Part shown: positions 8,918 to 18,541 of the stretch, in pieces | Numbering within the stretch: position 1 is the stretch's first letter | Layout: each line of letters opens with the position of its first letter | DNA from: JANNNF01 sp040385825 | GTDB taxonomy: Bacteria > Pseudomonadota > Alphaproteobacteria > Rhodobacterales > Rhodobacteraceae | Length of the DNA stretch: 64,000 nucleotides | NCBI GenBank assembly: GCA_040385825.1 | Contig: JAZKGQ010000024.1 | Coordinates: 22,090-86,089 of the forward strand | Reading direction: 5' to 3' | The notes under the pieces: generated by a model | Told to the model about the DNA's origin: nothing | Seen by the model: only the letters and a program-made list of their open reading frames with translations | Databases searched by the model: none | Translations under genes and position numbers: made by a program

Positions 8918-9046
8918 CCCCCCCACCCCATCCCTCCCCCACGCGGGGGGAGGGAGGCGCCAGAGCGGGCAGCCGGTGATGTCTGCCCTGCCGGTCGGCA
9001 CAGGCGCCTCCCCTCCCCCTTGTGGGGAGGGGCTGGGGGTGGGGGG
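8918..9046. repeat. Second inverted pair of palindromic REP-like repeats
   Basis: Within the 380-base gap between the polymerase and pccA are two copies in opposite orientation. The copy at 8918-8960 has stem CCCTCCCCC/GGGGGAGGG. The copy at 9004-9046 has CCCCTCCCC at 9010-9018 paired with GGGGAGGGG at 9024-9032 and the same GGGGGTGGGGGG tail as at 7531-7544. About 43 bases separate them. Apart from these and the SOS box I see nothing else in the gap. Confidence 0.75.
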
Positions 9047-9183
9047 CCGCCGTCATCGGGCCAGCCGGTGGCCGGTCAGCGGCGCAAGGCCCCGCCTCTT
9101 GCCGATGCCGAGCCATGTCAGAAGTCGGCTCCCTGCAAACAGGGTGGCAAAAGTCTTGCCCGGCCTCTGTGCAAGTCGCCACC

Positions 9184-11181
<1,998 letters not shown>

Positions 11182-11222
11182 CAGCAGGCCCCCCTCAGGC
11201 ACCCGGACCGGGCCGGGAATGG

Positions 11223-11258
11223 AAAAAGGCCATCCGGGCGGCGTGCTCGGATGGCCTT
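11223..11258 (-). terminator. Rho-independent terminator after the small lipoprotein gene
   Basis: AAGGCCATCCG (11226-11236) pairs perfectly with CGGATGGCCTT (11248-11258). On the minus strand the stem runs into TTTTT. It lies downstream of the lipoprotein stop and just upstream of pccA. Confidence 0.85.
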
Positions 11259-11295
11259 GAACATGGTGTCACGCCGCCCGCAGGCGGTCAGAAGA

Positions 11296-11535
11296 TCACT
11301 GGCAGGGCGGCAGGCCGACCTGAACGCCGCAGGACACGCCACCGATAAGCGCGCCAACAAGCGCGCCTTTGGTCTTGCTGCCGCCGGTCGCATCGGCAAT
11401 GACAGCGCCTGCAGCCGCACCGCCAAGGGTGCGCACGGCGGCGTTGTTGGCCGGGCTGTTGCCATAGCTGTTGGTGCAACCGGCCACGGTGCCAGCCAGA
11501 ACAACCGCCAGAACGGCGAGGTTGATAGTGCGCAT
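11296..11535 (-). CDS. Glycine-zipper lipoprotein
   Basis: A 79 aa lipoprotein precursor. The signal peptide ends in the lipobox VAGC (Cys ~20), and a Gly/Ala-rich glycine-zipper segment follows (TLGGAAAGAVIADATGG, then GALVGALIGG). The C-terminus holds two further cysteines. The ATG at 11535 is preceded by GGAG; the larger open frame to 11727 is not supported. The family resembles SlyB/osmotically inducible outer-membrane lipoproteins. A similar protein is encoded at 31454-31714. Function is unknown. Confidence 0.8.
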   Translation of the reverse strand: MRTINLAVLAVVLAGTVAGCTNSYGNSPANNAAVRTLGGAAAGAVIADATGGSKTKGALVGALIGGVSCGVQVGLPPCQ

Positions 11536-11663
11536 GATGTACTGCTCCATCTCAGGGTTTTTATTACACGCAGTAATAGCGGACCTTCGGAGGAAGCAAA
11601 ATGAAAATCGGCGGATTTTCGGGCGTCGGCGGCGACTTGCCCATCGGGGCGGGACGGGCCTTG

Positions 11664-11707
11664 AAAAAGCGGCCCGCAGGCCTGCGCAAGGCAGATGTCT
11701 GCGGGCC
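11664..11707 (-). terminator. Minus-strand terminator hairpin in a 325-base gap
   Basis: GGCCCGCAG (11671-11679) pairs with CTGCGGGCC (11699-11707), and on the minus strand the stem is followed by GCTTTTT. It would end transcripts from the gene at 11861-12256. The rest of 11536-11860 shows no convincing gene. Confidence 0.7.
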
Positions 11708-11860
11708 ACAAGGCGGAAGGGGTACATCCGGCGCGGGCCTCTGCCCTGCCGTCACAGGCACTTTGCCCCGACCGCAGCCCGCTGGCAAAGCCCGAATTGC
11801 CCGGCGCGCGGGCATGGGCAAGACCTTGCCGGATGGCTGTGGGGATGGGCCAATCTCTGC

Positions 11861-12256
11861 TCACTCGTCGTCCTCGTCCCAGTCGTCGACGACCATCGGG
11901 GGGGCATCCGGGGCGAACACCTCGGGGAAAGACACCTGCGCGCGGCGCAGGTCGATGCGCAGCAGGGCTTCATAGCTTTCGGGGTCGAACGGGTCTTCGG
12001 CGGGCACCACCTCGCGGCCAAAAAGCCAGGACAGGCGGCCCGCATCCAGATTGCCGCGTTCAAAGGGTTCTTCGCCAAAGCACTGCCACAGCGCGGTCAT
12101 GAAGGCCTGATCGGCCAGCTTGTCCACATGTTTGCGGTCGCGAAAGCGTTCGCGCTTGATGATCCTGGTCGCGCCTGCCTTGTGGTTGGCGCGGCGGATC
12201 ACGAACTGGAAATCGGTTCCGGGCTGGCGGCCGGGAAAGCCACGGTGTTTCAGCAT
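11861..12256 (-). CDS. Conserved hypothetical protein with acidic tail
   Basis: A 131 aa soluble protein I do not recognise. Its N-terminal third is basic (IIKRERFRDRKHVDK), its middle has ALWQCFGEEPFERGN, and it ends in a strongly acidic tail (DDWDEDDE). There is no signal peptide or membrane helix. ATG at 12256 is preceded by GGAG at a good distance; the open frame upstream to 12415 lacks such support. A terminator hairpin lies about 150 bases downstream. The neighbours are two lipoprotein genes, which gives no functional clue. Confidence 0.65.
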   Translation of the reverse strand: MLKHRGFPGRQPGTDFQFVIRRANHKAGATRIIKRERFRDRKHVDKLADQAFMTALWQCFGEEPFERGNLDAGRLSWLFGREVVPAEDPFDPESYEALLRIDLRRAQVSFPEVFAPDAPPMVVDDWDEDDE

Positions 12257-12415
12257 GTCGTATCGCTCCGTCTGACGGGGGCGGGATATGCCGACGGTGG
12301 CCGGATACGGCGGAACGAAGGCCCGCCCGAGATGGTGTGTGATCTGGGGTTGGAAAGAAGGGGGGTCTGCGCTGTTTGGCCCAAAGGCCGCCGCCAGACG
12401 CTGCGGGGGCAACAA

Positions 12416-12454
12416 GGGGCGGGCCGGTTCAGACTGCGCTGACCGCCCCGCCCC
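12416..12454 (-). terminator. Possible terminator after the 46-aa lipoprotein
   Basis: On the minus strand GGGGCGG-TCAG pairs imperfectly with CTGA...CCGCCCC, followed by CTTGTT. The stem is GC-rich but bulged and the T-tract is weak. Confidence 0.4.
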
Positions 12455-12460
12455 GTCAGA

Positions 12461-12601
12461 TCACTTGTATTTGCCGGTATAGACAGGCTCGGTCGAAACC
12501 GGCTCGTCAACGTAAACCACTTCTTCTTCAACTTTTTTGGCGCAAGCGGCCACAAAAGCAACCAGCGACAGGGCCAGTACGAATTTCGTGCTCTTCGACA
12601 T
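12461..12601 (-). CDS. 46-aa small lipoprotein
   Basis: A very small lipoprotein starting MSKSTKFVLALSLVAF with lipobox VAAC (Cys20). A charged mature part of about 26 residues follows (AKKVEEEVVYVDEP, then a C-terminal YTGKYK). AGGAGTAGAGG directly precedes the ATG. The combination of strong ribosome site, intact lipobox and downstream hairpin makes it a real gene despite its size. The mature peptide would be anchored by lipid in the envelope. Proteins of this pattern appear conserved in Rhodobacteraceae from memory; function is unknown. Confidence 0.8.
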   Translation of the reverse strand: MSKSTKFVLALSLVAFVAACAKKVEEEVVYVDEPVSTEPVYTGKYK

Positions 12602-12815
12602 CCTCTACTCCTATATTCTTGGAGGGTCGGATCAGATGAACATTCATCCGCCCGCCCCCATTGCGAGGTTAAGGCCGCTTGGGTTCGGCCTGCCGCCACC
12701 ATAGCCGAAACCATTGGCGAAGAACACGCGCGATGACCCAAGTTGTCAGCCTGTGACGTTCCTACATCAGGCAGACCACTGTTGCCAGAGGTTGAAACCA
12801 TATATTGTGGGGCCA

Positions 12816-13241
12816 TCAAAAGACATCCCATATGCAGACGCCATCCTGAATGGAATAGGCTTCGAAATACTGGGTGGCCTCGGGGGCTGCCTCGCCAAAC
12901 GGCACCGCGATGTCGGCCAGCGAAATCACGATCTGCGCCGGTGTCGGGCCGAATTCCGCCACCCGTGGAAGGGCATAGCTGTTGCACAGCGCCTCCATAT
13001 CCACCTGCGCGGCAGTCAGCGTCACGTCACCCGCAATACCCGGCGCGACAAAGCGAAAGCGGGTGGTCAGGCCCGCAGGCCCCGCCACATTGCCCACCAC
13101 ATCTTGCAGCGTCACGATCTGCCCCGACGGCACCGCAATCGCGCCTTCGGGCGGCGGCGATGCCGACCCCGGCCACAGCCAGACGGCCCCTGCCCCAAGG
13201 GCAAGGATCAGACCGGCAGCAAGGACAAGACGCAGGCGCAT
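12816..13241 (-). CDS. DUF6497-type envelope protein
   Basis: A 141 aa protein with an N-terminal signal anchor (LRLVLAAGLILALGAGAVWLW) and an extracytoplasmic domain of about 115 residues containing two cysteines (ALCNSY and DGVCIWDVF) that could form a disulfide. Its stop is followed after 214 bases by the small lipoprotein gene. It starts ten bases downstream of the pccB stop, so it is probably the second gene of the pccB transcript. Similar proteins next to pccB have been labelled acetolactate synthase; nothing in the sequence supports that. Function is unknown. Confidence 0.7.
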   Translation of the reverse strand: MRLRLVLAAGLILALGAGAVWLWPGSASPPPEGAIAVPSGQIVTLQDVVGNVAGPAGLTTRFRFVAPGIAGDVTLTAAQVDMEALCNSYALPRVAEFGPTPAQIVISLADIAVPFGEAAPEATQYFEAYSIQDGVCIWDVF

Positions 13242-13251
13242 GGCAGGGCTT

Positions 13252-14778
13252 TCACAGTGGGATGTTGTCGTGCTTCTTCCACGGATTGGTCAGCTTTTTC
13301 CCGCGCAGGGATGCAAAGGCCCGCGCGATCCGCCGCCGGGTCGAAGCGGGCATGATCACCTCGTCGATAAAGCCTTTTTCTGCGGCCACGAAAGGGTTTG
13401 CAAAGCGATCTTCATATTCCTTGGTCAGGCGGGCAATCTCGTCCGGGGCCTTGCCGCGATGGATGATCTCGGTTGCCCCCTTGGCGCCCATCACCGCGAT
13501 TTCCGCCGTGGGCCAGGCATAGTTGAAATCACCCCGCAGATGCTTTGACGCCATCACGTCATAGGCCCCGCCATAGGCCTTGCGGGTGATCACCGTGACC
13601 TTCGGCACCGTCGCCTCGCCATAGGCAAACAGCAGTTTCGCGCCATGCTTGATCACCCCGCCCAGTTCCTGCGACACGCCGGGCAGAAAGCCCGGCACAT
13701 CTACCAGCGTCAGGATCGGAATTTCAAACGCATCGCAGAACCGCACGAACCGCGCGGCCTTGCGGCTGCTGTCAATGTCCAGACAGCCCGCCAGCACCAT
13801 CGGCTGGTTCGCCACCACGCCCACCGACTGCCCTTCGATCCGCACGAACCCTGTGATGATATTCGCCGCGAAGTCCTTTTGAATCTCGAAGAAATCGGCC
13901 TCGTCGGCGATTTTCAGGATCAGTTCCTTCATGTCATAGGGCTGGTTCGGGTTGTGGGGGATCAGCGTGTCAAGGCTGGGTTCCACCCGTGCCGGATCGT
14001 CAAAGAACGGACGCACGGGGGCTTTCTCGCGGTTGTTCAGCGGCAGAAAGTCGATCAGGCGGCGGGTTTCGGCCAAAGCCTCGACATCGTTTTCAAACGC
14101 GCCGTCCGCCACCGATGATTTCCTGGTGTGGGTGGACGCGCCGCCAAGTTCCTCGGCGGTGACCACCTCGTTCGTGACCGTTTTCACTACGTCCGGTCCG
14201 GTCACGAACATATAGCTGCTGTCCTTGACCATGAAGATGAAGTCGGTCATCGCCGGGCTGTAGACCGCCCCGCCCGCGCAAGGCCCCATGATCAGGCTGA
14301 TCTGCGGCACCACGCCCGAGGCCATCACATTGCGCTGAAACACCTCGGCATAGCCTGCCAGCGAGGCCACGCCTTCCTGAATCCGCGCCCCGCCGGAATC
14401 GTTCATCCCGATCACGGGGGCGCCATTCTGCATCGCCATATCCATGATCTTGCAGATCTTTTTTGCATGGGTTTCCGACAGCGACCCGCCAAACACGGTA
14501 AAATCCTGCGAAAAAACATAGACCATGCGCCCGTTGACCGTGCCCCAGCCCGTCACCACGCCGTCGCCTGCCGGGCGGTCTGCCTCCATCCCGAAATCGG
14601 TGCAGCGGTGGGCCACGAACATGTCGAATTCCTCGAAAGACCCTTCGTCCAGCAGCAACTCGATCCGTTCGCGCGCGGTCAGCTTGCCCTTGGCATGCTG
14701 CGCGTCAATGCGGCGCGGGCCGCCGCCCTGCCGGGCCACGGTGCGACGGGCCTCAAGTTGGGTCAGGATGTCTTTCAT
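13252..14778 (-). CDS. pccB: Propionyl-CoA carboxylase beta subunit
   Basis: A 508 aa carboxyltransferase that moves CO2 from biotin on PccA to propionyl-CoA, giving methylmalonyl-CoA. The N-terminal crotonase-like domain contains GMNDSGGARIQEGVASLAGY and the C-terminal one DVPGFLPGVSQE; these glycine-rich turns form the oxyanion holes. YGGAYDVMASKHLRGD is typical of propionyl-specific enzymes. ATG at 14778 has a strong GGAGG site; the extension to 14853 would run into the regulator sites and is rejected. TTTGCAAA-type motifs at 14847-14894 lie in its promoter region, consistent with PccR control. Confidence 0.96.
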   Translation of the reverse strand: MKDILTQLEARRTVARQGGGPRRIDAQHAKGKLTARERIELLLDEGSFEEFDMFVAHRCTDFGMEADRPAGDGVVTGWGTVNGRMVYVFSQDFTVFGGSLSETHAKKICKIMDMAMQNGAPVIGMNDSGGARIQEGVASLAGYAEVFQRNVMASGVVPQISLIMGPCAGGAVYSPAMTDFIFMVKDSSYMFVTGPDVVKTVTNEVVTAEELGGASTHTRKSSVADGAFENDVEALAETRRLIDFLPLNNREKAPVRPFFDDPARVEPSLDTLIPHNPNQPYDMKELILKIADEADFFEIQKDFAANIITGFVRIEGQSVGVVANQPMVLAGCLDIDSSRKAARFVRFCDAFEIPILTLVDVPGFLPGVSQELGGVIKHGAKLLFAYGEATVPKVTVITRKAYGGAYDVMASKHLRGDFNYAWPTAEIAVMGAKGATEIIHRGKAPDEIARLTKEYEDRFANPFVAAEKGFIDEVIMPASTRRRIARAFASLRGKKLTNPWKKHDNIPL

Positions 14779-14846
14779 CAGCCGCCTCCCGCGAATTTGG
14801 CCGACCATAGCCGGATCGCAGGTCGGCACAAAGGGTTTCGGGTATA

Positions 14847-14894
14847 TTTGCAAATCATATGCCGAATGATCATCGCAAATTGCAAATCCGCAAA
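14847..14894. promoter_or_regulatory. Candidate PccR operator cluster upstream of pccB
   Basis: A full TTTGCAAA palindrome at 14847-14854 is followed by three related half-motifs (TCGCAAA 14873-14879, TTGCAAA 14880-14886, CCGCAAA 14888-14894). They lie between the divergent pccB and DUF486 genes. TTTGCAAA is the motif reported for PccR of Rhodobacter sphaeroides. Confidence 0.7.
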
Positions 14895-14949
14895 TGGTGG
14901 CGCCGACACCGCCCCTGCGCTACATCCACCGAATGCAACGGAGCATCCC

Positions 14950-15303
14950 ATGCCAACATTTTCCGTCCCCGTCCTGACCATCGGCCTGCTGCTGGCCTCC
15001 AACGTCTTCATGACCTTCGCCTGGTACGGCCATCTGAAGTTCAAATCGACCGCCTTGATCACCGTCATCTTCATCAGTTGGGGCATCGCGTTCTTTGAAT
15101 ACCTGCTGATGGTGCCCGCAAACCGCATCGGACATGGCTATTTCTCGGCGGCCGAGCTGAAAACCATCCAGGAGGTGATCACCCTGACGGTTTTCGCCGT
15201 GTTTTCGGTGTTTTACCTGAAAGAGCCGCTGACCTGGAACCATGGGGTCGGGTTCGCTTTCATCGCCCTCGGCGCGTTTTTCATCTTTCACAAATGGAGC
15301 TAG
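14950..15303 (+). CDS. DUF486 (DMT-like) small membrane protein
   Basis: A 117 aa integral membrane protein with four hydrophobic helices, beginning TFSVPVLTIGLLLASNVFMTFAWYGHLKFK in two consecutive stretches and ending FIALGAFFIFHKWS. This matches the DUF486 family, which is distantly related to EmrE-type drug/metabolite transporters. The start ATG follows GGAGC. It reads away from pccB across the candidate PccR sites and ends 15 bases before the MFS gene, with which it may share a transcript. The substrate is unknown. Confidence 0.82.
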   Translation: MPTFSVPVLTIGLLLASNVFMTFAWYGHLKFKSTALITVIFISWGIAFFEYLLMVPANRIGHGYFSAAELKTIQEVITLTVFAVFSVFYLKEPLTWNHGVGFAFIALGAFFIFHKWS

Positions 15304-15318
15304 GGTCGCCCCTCTGAC

Positions 15319-16533
15319 ATGACCATATCCCCCCGCTTTCTGGACCGCACCACCCCGCCGCATATCGTGACGCTGATCCTGCTTGCGGGTCTGTCGGCGC
15401 TGACGATGAACATTTTCCTGCCCTCGCTGCCGGGAATGGCCGCGTGGTTCGACGCGCCCTATGCGCTGATGCAACTGTCGGTCGCGCTGTATCTGGGCCT
15501 GTCGGCGCTGCTGCAAATCGTGATCGGTCCGATATCGGACCGTTATGGCCGGCGTCCGGTGGTGCTGTGGTCCATGGTGTTGTTCTTGCTGGCAACCGTC
15601 GGCACGCTGCTGGCCCCGAACGCGACGGTCTTTCTGATCTTTCGCATGGCGCAGGCGGTGATTGCCGCCGGAATGGTGCTGAGCCGCGCCATCGTGCGCG
15701 ACATGGTGGCCGATGCGCAGGCGGCGTCGATGATCGGCTATGTGACGATGGGCATGTCGATCGTGCCGATGATCGGGCCGGCGATTGGCGGGGTGCTGGA
15801 TCAGGCCTTTGGCTGGCAAGCCAGCTTTGGCCTGCTGGGGCTGCTGGGTCTGGTGGTGCTGGCGCTGGTCTGGGCCGATCTGGGTGAAACCGCGACCATT
15901 CGCAAGGTCAGTTTTGCCGCCCAGATGCGGCAATACCCTGCCCTGCTTGGGTCGCAGCGGTTTTGGGGCTATGCGCTGTGTGCGGCGTTTTCCTCGGGGT
16001 CGTTCTTTGCCTATCTGGGCGGGGCACCCTATGTCGGCAACGTGATCTTCGGGCTGTCCTCGACGGAAATCGGCACGCTTTTTGCAATTACTGCGGTGGG
16101 TTACGCGGCGGGCAACTTTGCGGCGGGGCGGTTTTCGGTGCGGTTGGGCATGAACCGGATGGTGCTGACCGGCGCGGTCATCACGGTGGCCGGGCTTGGC
16201 ACGCTGCTGATGCTGACGCTGGCGGGGGTGCATTCGCCCTATGTGTTTTTCGGGCTGACGCTGACCATGGGCTTGGGCAACGGCATCACCCTGCCCAACG
16301 CCAATGCCGGGATGCTGTCGATTCACCCCGAGCTTGCGGGCACGGCCTCGGGCCTTGGTGGTGCGATCATGATTGGCGGCGGGGCGGCGCTGGCCGCGCT
16401 GGCGGGGGCCTTGCTTGGCCCCGGATCGTCGGAATTGCCGCTGATCTGGCTGATGCTGGCCTCGGCTGTGGGTGCGCTGATCGCCATTCTTGCGGTCATT
16501 CGCCGCGCCCGGCGGATAGGCCTGTCCCCTTGA
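15319..16533 (+). CDS. Bcr/CflA-type MFS efflux transporter
   Basis: A 404 aa twelve-helix major facilitator. The family motif A is present as GPISDRYGRRPVVLWS after helix 2, and the drug-export motif (AAGMVLSRAIVRDMV) in helix 4-5. The closing cytoplasmic tail is basic (RRARRIGLSP). It most resembles the Bcr/CflA multidrug subfamily; the actual substrate is not readable. It lies between DUF486 and pccR, with PccR-type sites on both flanks, so co-regulation with propionate metabolism is possible but unproven. Confidence 0.88.
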   Translation: MTISPRFLDRTTPPHIVTLILLAGLSALTMNIFLPSLPGMAAWFDAPYALMQLSVALYLGLSALLQIVIGPISDRYGRRPVVLWSMVLFLLATVGTLLAPNATVFLIFRMAQAVIAAGMVLSRAIVRDMVADAQAASMIGYVTMGMSIVPMIGPAIGGVLDQAFGWQASFGLLGLLGLVVLALVWADLGETATIRKVSFAAQMRQYPALLGSQRFWGYALCAAFSSGSFFAYLGGAPYVGNVIFGLSSTEIGTLFAITAVGYAAGNFAAGRFSVRLGMNRMVLTGAVITVAGLGTLLMLTLAGVHSPYVFFGLTLTMGLGNGITLPNANAGMLSIHPELAGTASGLGGAIMIGGGAALAALAGALLGPGSSELPLIWLMLASAVGALIAILAVIRRARRIGLSP

Positions 16534-16542
16534 CGGGCAGTC

Positions 16543-16571
16543 TTTGCAAATTCACTGTCCAAATTTGCAAA
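16543..16571 (+). promoter_or_regulatory. PccR autoregulatory operator
   Basis: Two exact TTTGCAAA palindromes (16543-16550 and 16564-16571) are spaced 21 bases centre to centre, two helical turns, and end 17 bases before the pccR start codon. The placement suggests PccR binds as a dimer of dimers and represses itself. Confidence 0.82.
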
Positions 16572-16588
16572 GACCGGGAGGAGGCAAC

Positions 16589-17986
16589 ATGGCCACGCAA
16601 AAGCTCTATGCCGGGGTCAAGCTGCGCGAAATTCGCGCACGACTGGCCCTGACCCAGAAATCCTTTGCCGACCGTCTGGGCGTGTCACTGCCCTATCTGA
16701 ACCAGATGGAAAACAACCACCGTCCGGTGTCGGCGGGGGTGGTGCTGGCGCTGGCGCAGGAGTTCGGGCTGGATGTCACCGAACTAACAGTGGGCGAAAG
16801 CGAGCGCATGGTGTCGGACATGCGCGAGGCCCTCGCCGACCCGGTGTTCGCGGCCAACGCGCCCCCGCTGGCCGACCTGCGGCTTGCGGCGTCGAATGCC
16901 CCGGCGCTGGCCCGCGCCTTTCTGGACCTGCACCGCGCCTATCGCCAGACCCACGAACGGCTGGCATCTTTGGACGAGGCCCTGGGCCGCGACGACGCCG
17001 CCCTGCGCCCTTCCCCGTGGGAGGAGGTGCGCGATTTCTTTCACTATTGCGACAATTACATTGATGCTGTCGACCGGGCTGCCGAACATTTCGCGGCGGC
17101 TGCAACTCCTGATCATGACATAAAATATCTGGCTGAAACCCTGCTGCGCCGCCGGGGCATCAGCTTGCACTATTCCGATAATCCGGGCCTGCGCCACTAT
17201 GATGCTGCCAGCCGCAGCCTGACCCTGTCGGCCCGCGCGCCCATGCCGACGCAGCGCTTTCAACTGCTGCTGCAAATCGCCCTGATCGCGCATGACGACC
17301 TGCTGGAAGCCACCCTTGATCTGGCCCGCTTTCAAACGCCCGAGGCGCGTGACATCGCGAAGATCGGCCTCGCCAACTACTTTGCCGGGGCCGCGCTGCT
17401 GCCCTATCGCGCCTTCCAGAAGGCCGCCATCGACACCCGCCATGATCTGGAACGCCTGGCCGATCTGTTCGGGGCCTCGGTCGAGCAGGTGGCGCATCGG
17501 TTGTCGACGCTGCAACGACCGGGGGCCAAGGGGATTCCGTTCTTCTTTGTGCGCGTCGATCAGGCGGGCACAATCACCAAACGCCATTCCGCGACCCGCC
17601 TGCAATTCGCGCGGTTTGGCGGGGCCTGCCCGCTGTGGAACGTGCATTCGGCCTTTGAAACCCCCGGCAAGTTCTTGCGCCAATTGGCAGAAACGCCGGA
17701 TGGGGTGCGCTATCTTTGCCTGTCGCGCGATGTGTCGAAACCGGCGGGCGCATTCCTGGCCCCGGTGCGGCGCTATGCCATCGGCCTTGGCTGCGAGGTG
17801 CAGCACGCCGCCGCGATGGTCTATTCCGACGGGCTGGATCTGAAGGGCCGCTTTGAACCCATCGGCATTTCCTGCCGGATCTGCGACCGCAAGACCTGCC
17901 ATCAACGGTCGGTCCCGCCGCTGGAACGCCGCCTGCGCGTGACCCCGGATCATCGCGGCGTGCTGCCCTACGAGATTGCGGATTGA
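16589..17986 (+). CDS. pccR: Short-chain acyl-CoA-responsive regulator PccR (XRE family)
   Basis: A 465 aa regulator of the ScfR/PccR family. An XRE helix-turn-helix occupies residues ~8-65 (LREIRARLALTQKSFADR, YLNQMENNHRPVS). An IrrE-like middle region follows, then a C-terminal DUF2083 domain ending in a cysteine cluster (ISCRICDRKTCHQRS) that may bind metal. In Rhodobacter sphaeroides the homologue controls propionyl-CoA carboxylase genes. ATG at 16589 follows GGGAGGAGG; the upstream TTG at 16544 falls inside the operator and is rejected. It lies 2 kb from pccB and has paired TTTGCAAA sites at its start, consistent with autoregulation. Confidence 0.92.
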   Translation: MATQKLYAGVKLREIRARLALTQKSFADRLGVSLPYLNQMENNHRPVSAGVVLALAQEFGLDVTELTVGESERMVSDMREALADPVFAANAPPLADLRLAASNAPALARAFLDLHRAYRQTHERLASLDEALGRDDAALRPSPWEEVRDFFHYCDNYIDAVDRAAEHFAAAATPDHDIKYLAETLLRRRGISLHYSDNPGLRHYDAASRSLTLSARAPMPTQRFQLLLQIALIAHDDLLEATLDLARFQTPEARDIAKIGLANYFAGAALLPYRAFQKAAIDTRHDLERLADLFGASVEQVAHRLSTLQRPGAKGIPFFFVRVDQAGTITKRHSATRLQFARFGGACPLWNVHSAFETPGKFLRQLAETPDGVRYLCLSRDVSKPAGAFLAPVRRYAIGLGCEVQHAAAMVYSDGLDLKGRFEPIGISCRICDRKTCHQRSVPPLERRLRVTPDHRGVLPYEIAD

Positions 17987-18058
17987 CCGCGCTTGATGTG
18001 CGAAACCGCCTGCGCTAGCACTGAAATTCAGCGAACACGCGCAGATAGAGGCTGACCC

Positions 18059-18541
18059 ATGCAGATTTCCGGCCAGACCGACATTCTTGTGCCCCCCGCC
18101 CATGCCATCGAGGCGCTGCAATCGCGGGCGCATCTGGAACGCTTTCTGCTGGGCACATCCGGGCTGAAGGAAACCGGGCCGGGCCAGTACAGTTTTGCCA
18201 TTCAGCGCCGTCTGGCGGTGATCACGCTGAACCTGCCCGGCACGCTTTCCGTCACTGAAACCGCGCCAGGGCGGGTCTGTCATTTTGAGGCCAAGGCCGC
18301 GCATCTTATTGGCGGGTCTGCACAATTGGCGCTGGACATGACGTTTGACGCGACACCGCGCGGCACGCATCTGACCTGGATCGGCACGCTGGACAGCAGC
18401 GGGCTGGCCCGGCAGGTACTGCGCGAAAAGGAATCCCGCATCGGCGACGTTGTTGCCCAGATCATGGCAGAATTCAAGATGCGGGTGCAGACCGAGGCGC
18501 GGCTGGCGGCTATCGTTGTGAAACCCGCCAATCGGGGTTGA
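18059..18541 (+). CDS. SRPBCC/CoxG-like protein
   Basis: A 160 aa soluble protein with the START-like fold of the CoxG (carbon monoxide dehydrogenase subunit G) family, which forms a hydrophobic ligand cavity. Typical strands are seen at MQISGQTDILVPPAHA and TLSVTETAPGRVCHFEAKA, with a long C-terminal helix (GDVVAQIMAEFKMRV). There are no cox genes nearby, so a role in CO oxidation is not implied. Its 3' end overlaps that of the convergent betA by 32 bases. Confidence 0.7.
   Translation: MQISGQTDILVPPAHAIEALQSRAHLERFLLGTSGLKETGPGQYSFAIQRRLAVITLNLPGTLSVTETAPGRVCHFEAKAAHLIGGSAQLALDMTFDATPRGTHLTWIGTLDSSGLARQVLREKESRIGDVVAQIMAEFKMRVQTEARLAAIVVKPANRG

Noticed and set aside
8804..9001. Extended N-terminus of the Y-family polymerase
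   Set aside because: It would translate the palindromic repeat and the SOS box; the family begins at the Met at 8803.
16544..16588. TTG start giving PccR 15 extra residues
   Set aside because: It lies inside the TTTGCAAA operator, and ATG at 16589 has a strong GGAGGAGG site.
18059..18541. CoxG as part of a carbon monoxide dehydrogenase system
   Set aside because: No coxL, coxM or coxS nearby; the SRPBCC fold alone does not show CO oxidation.
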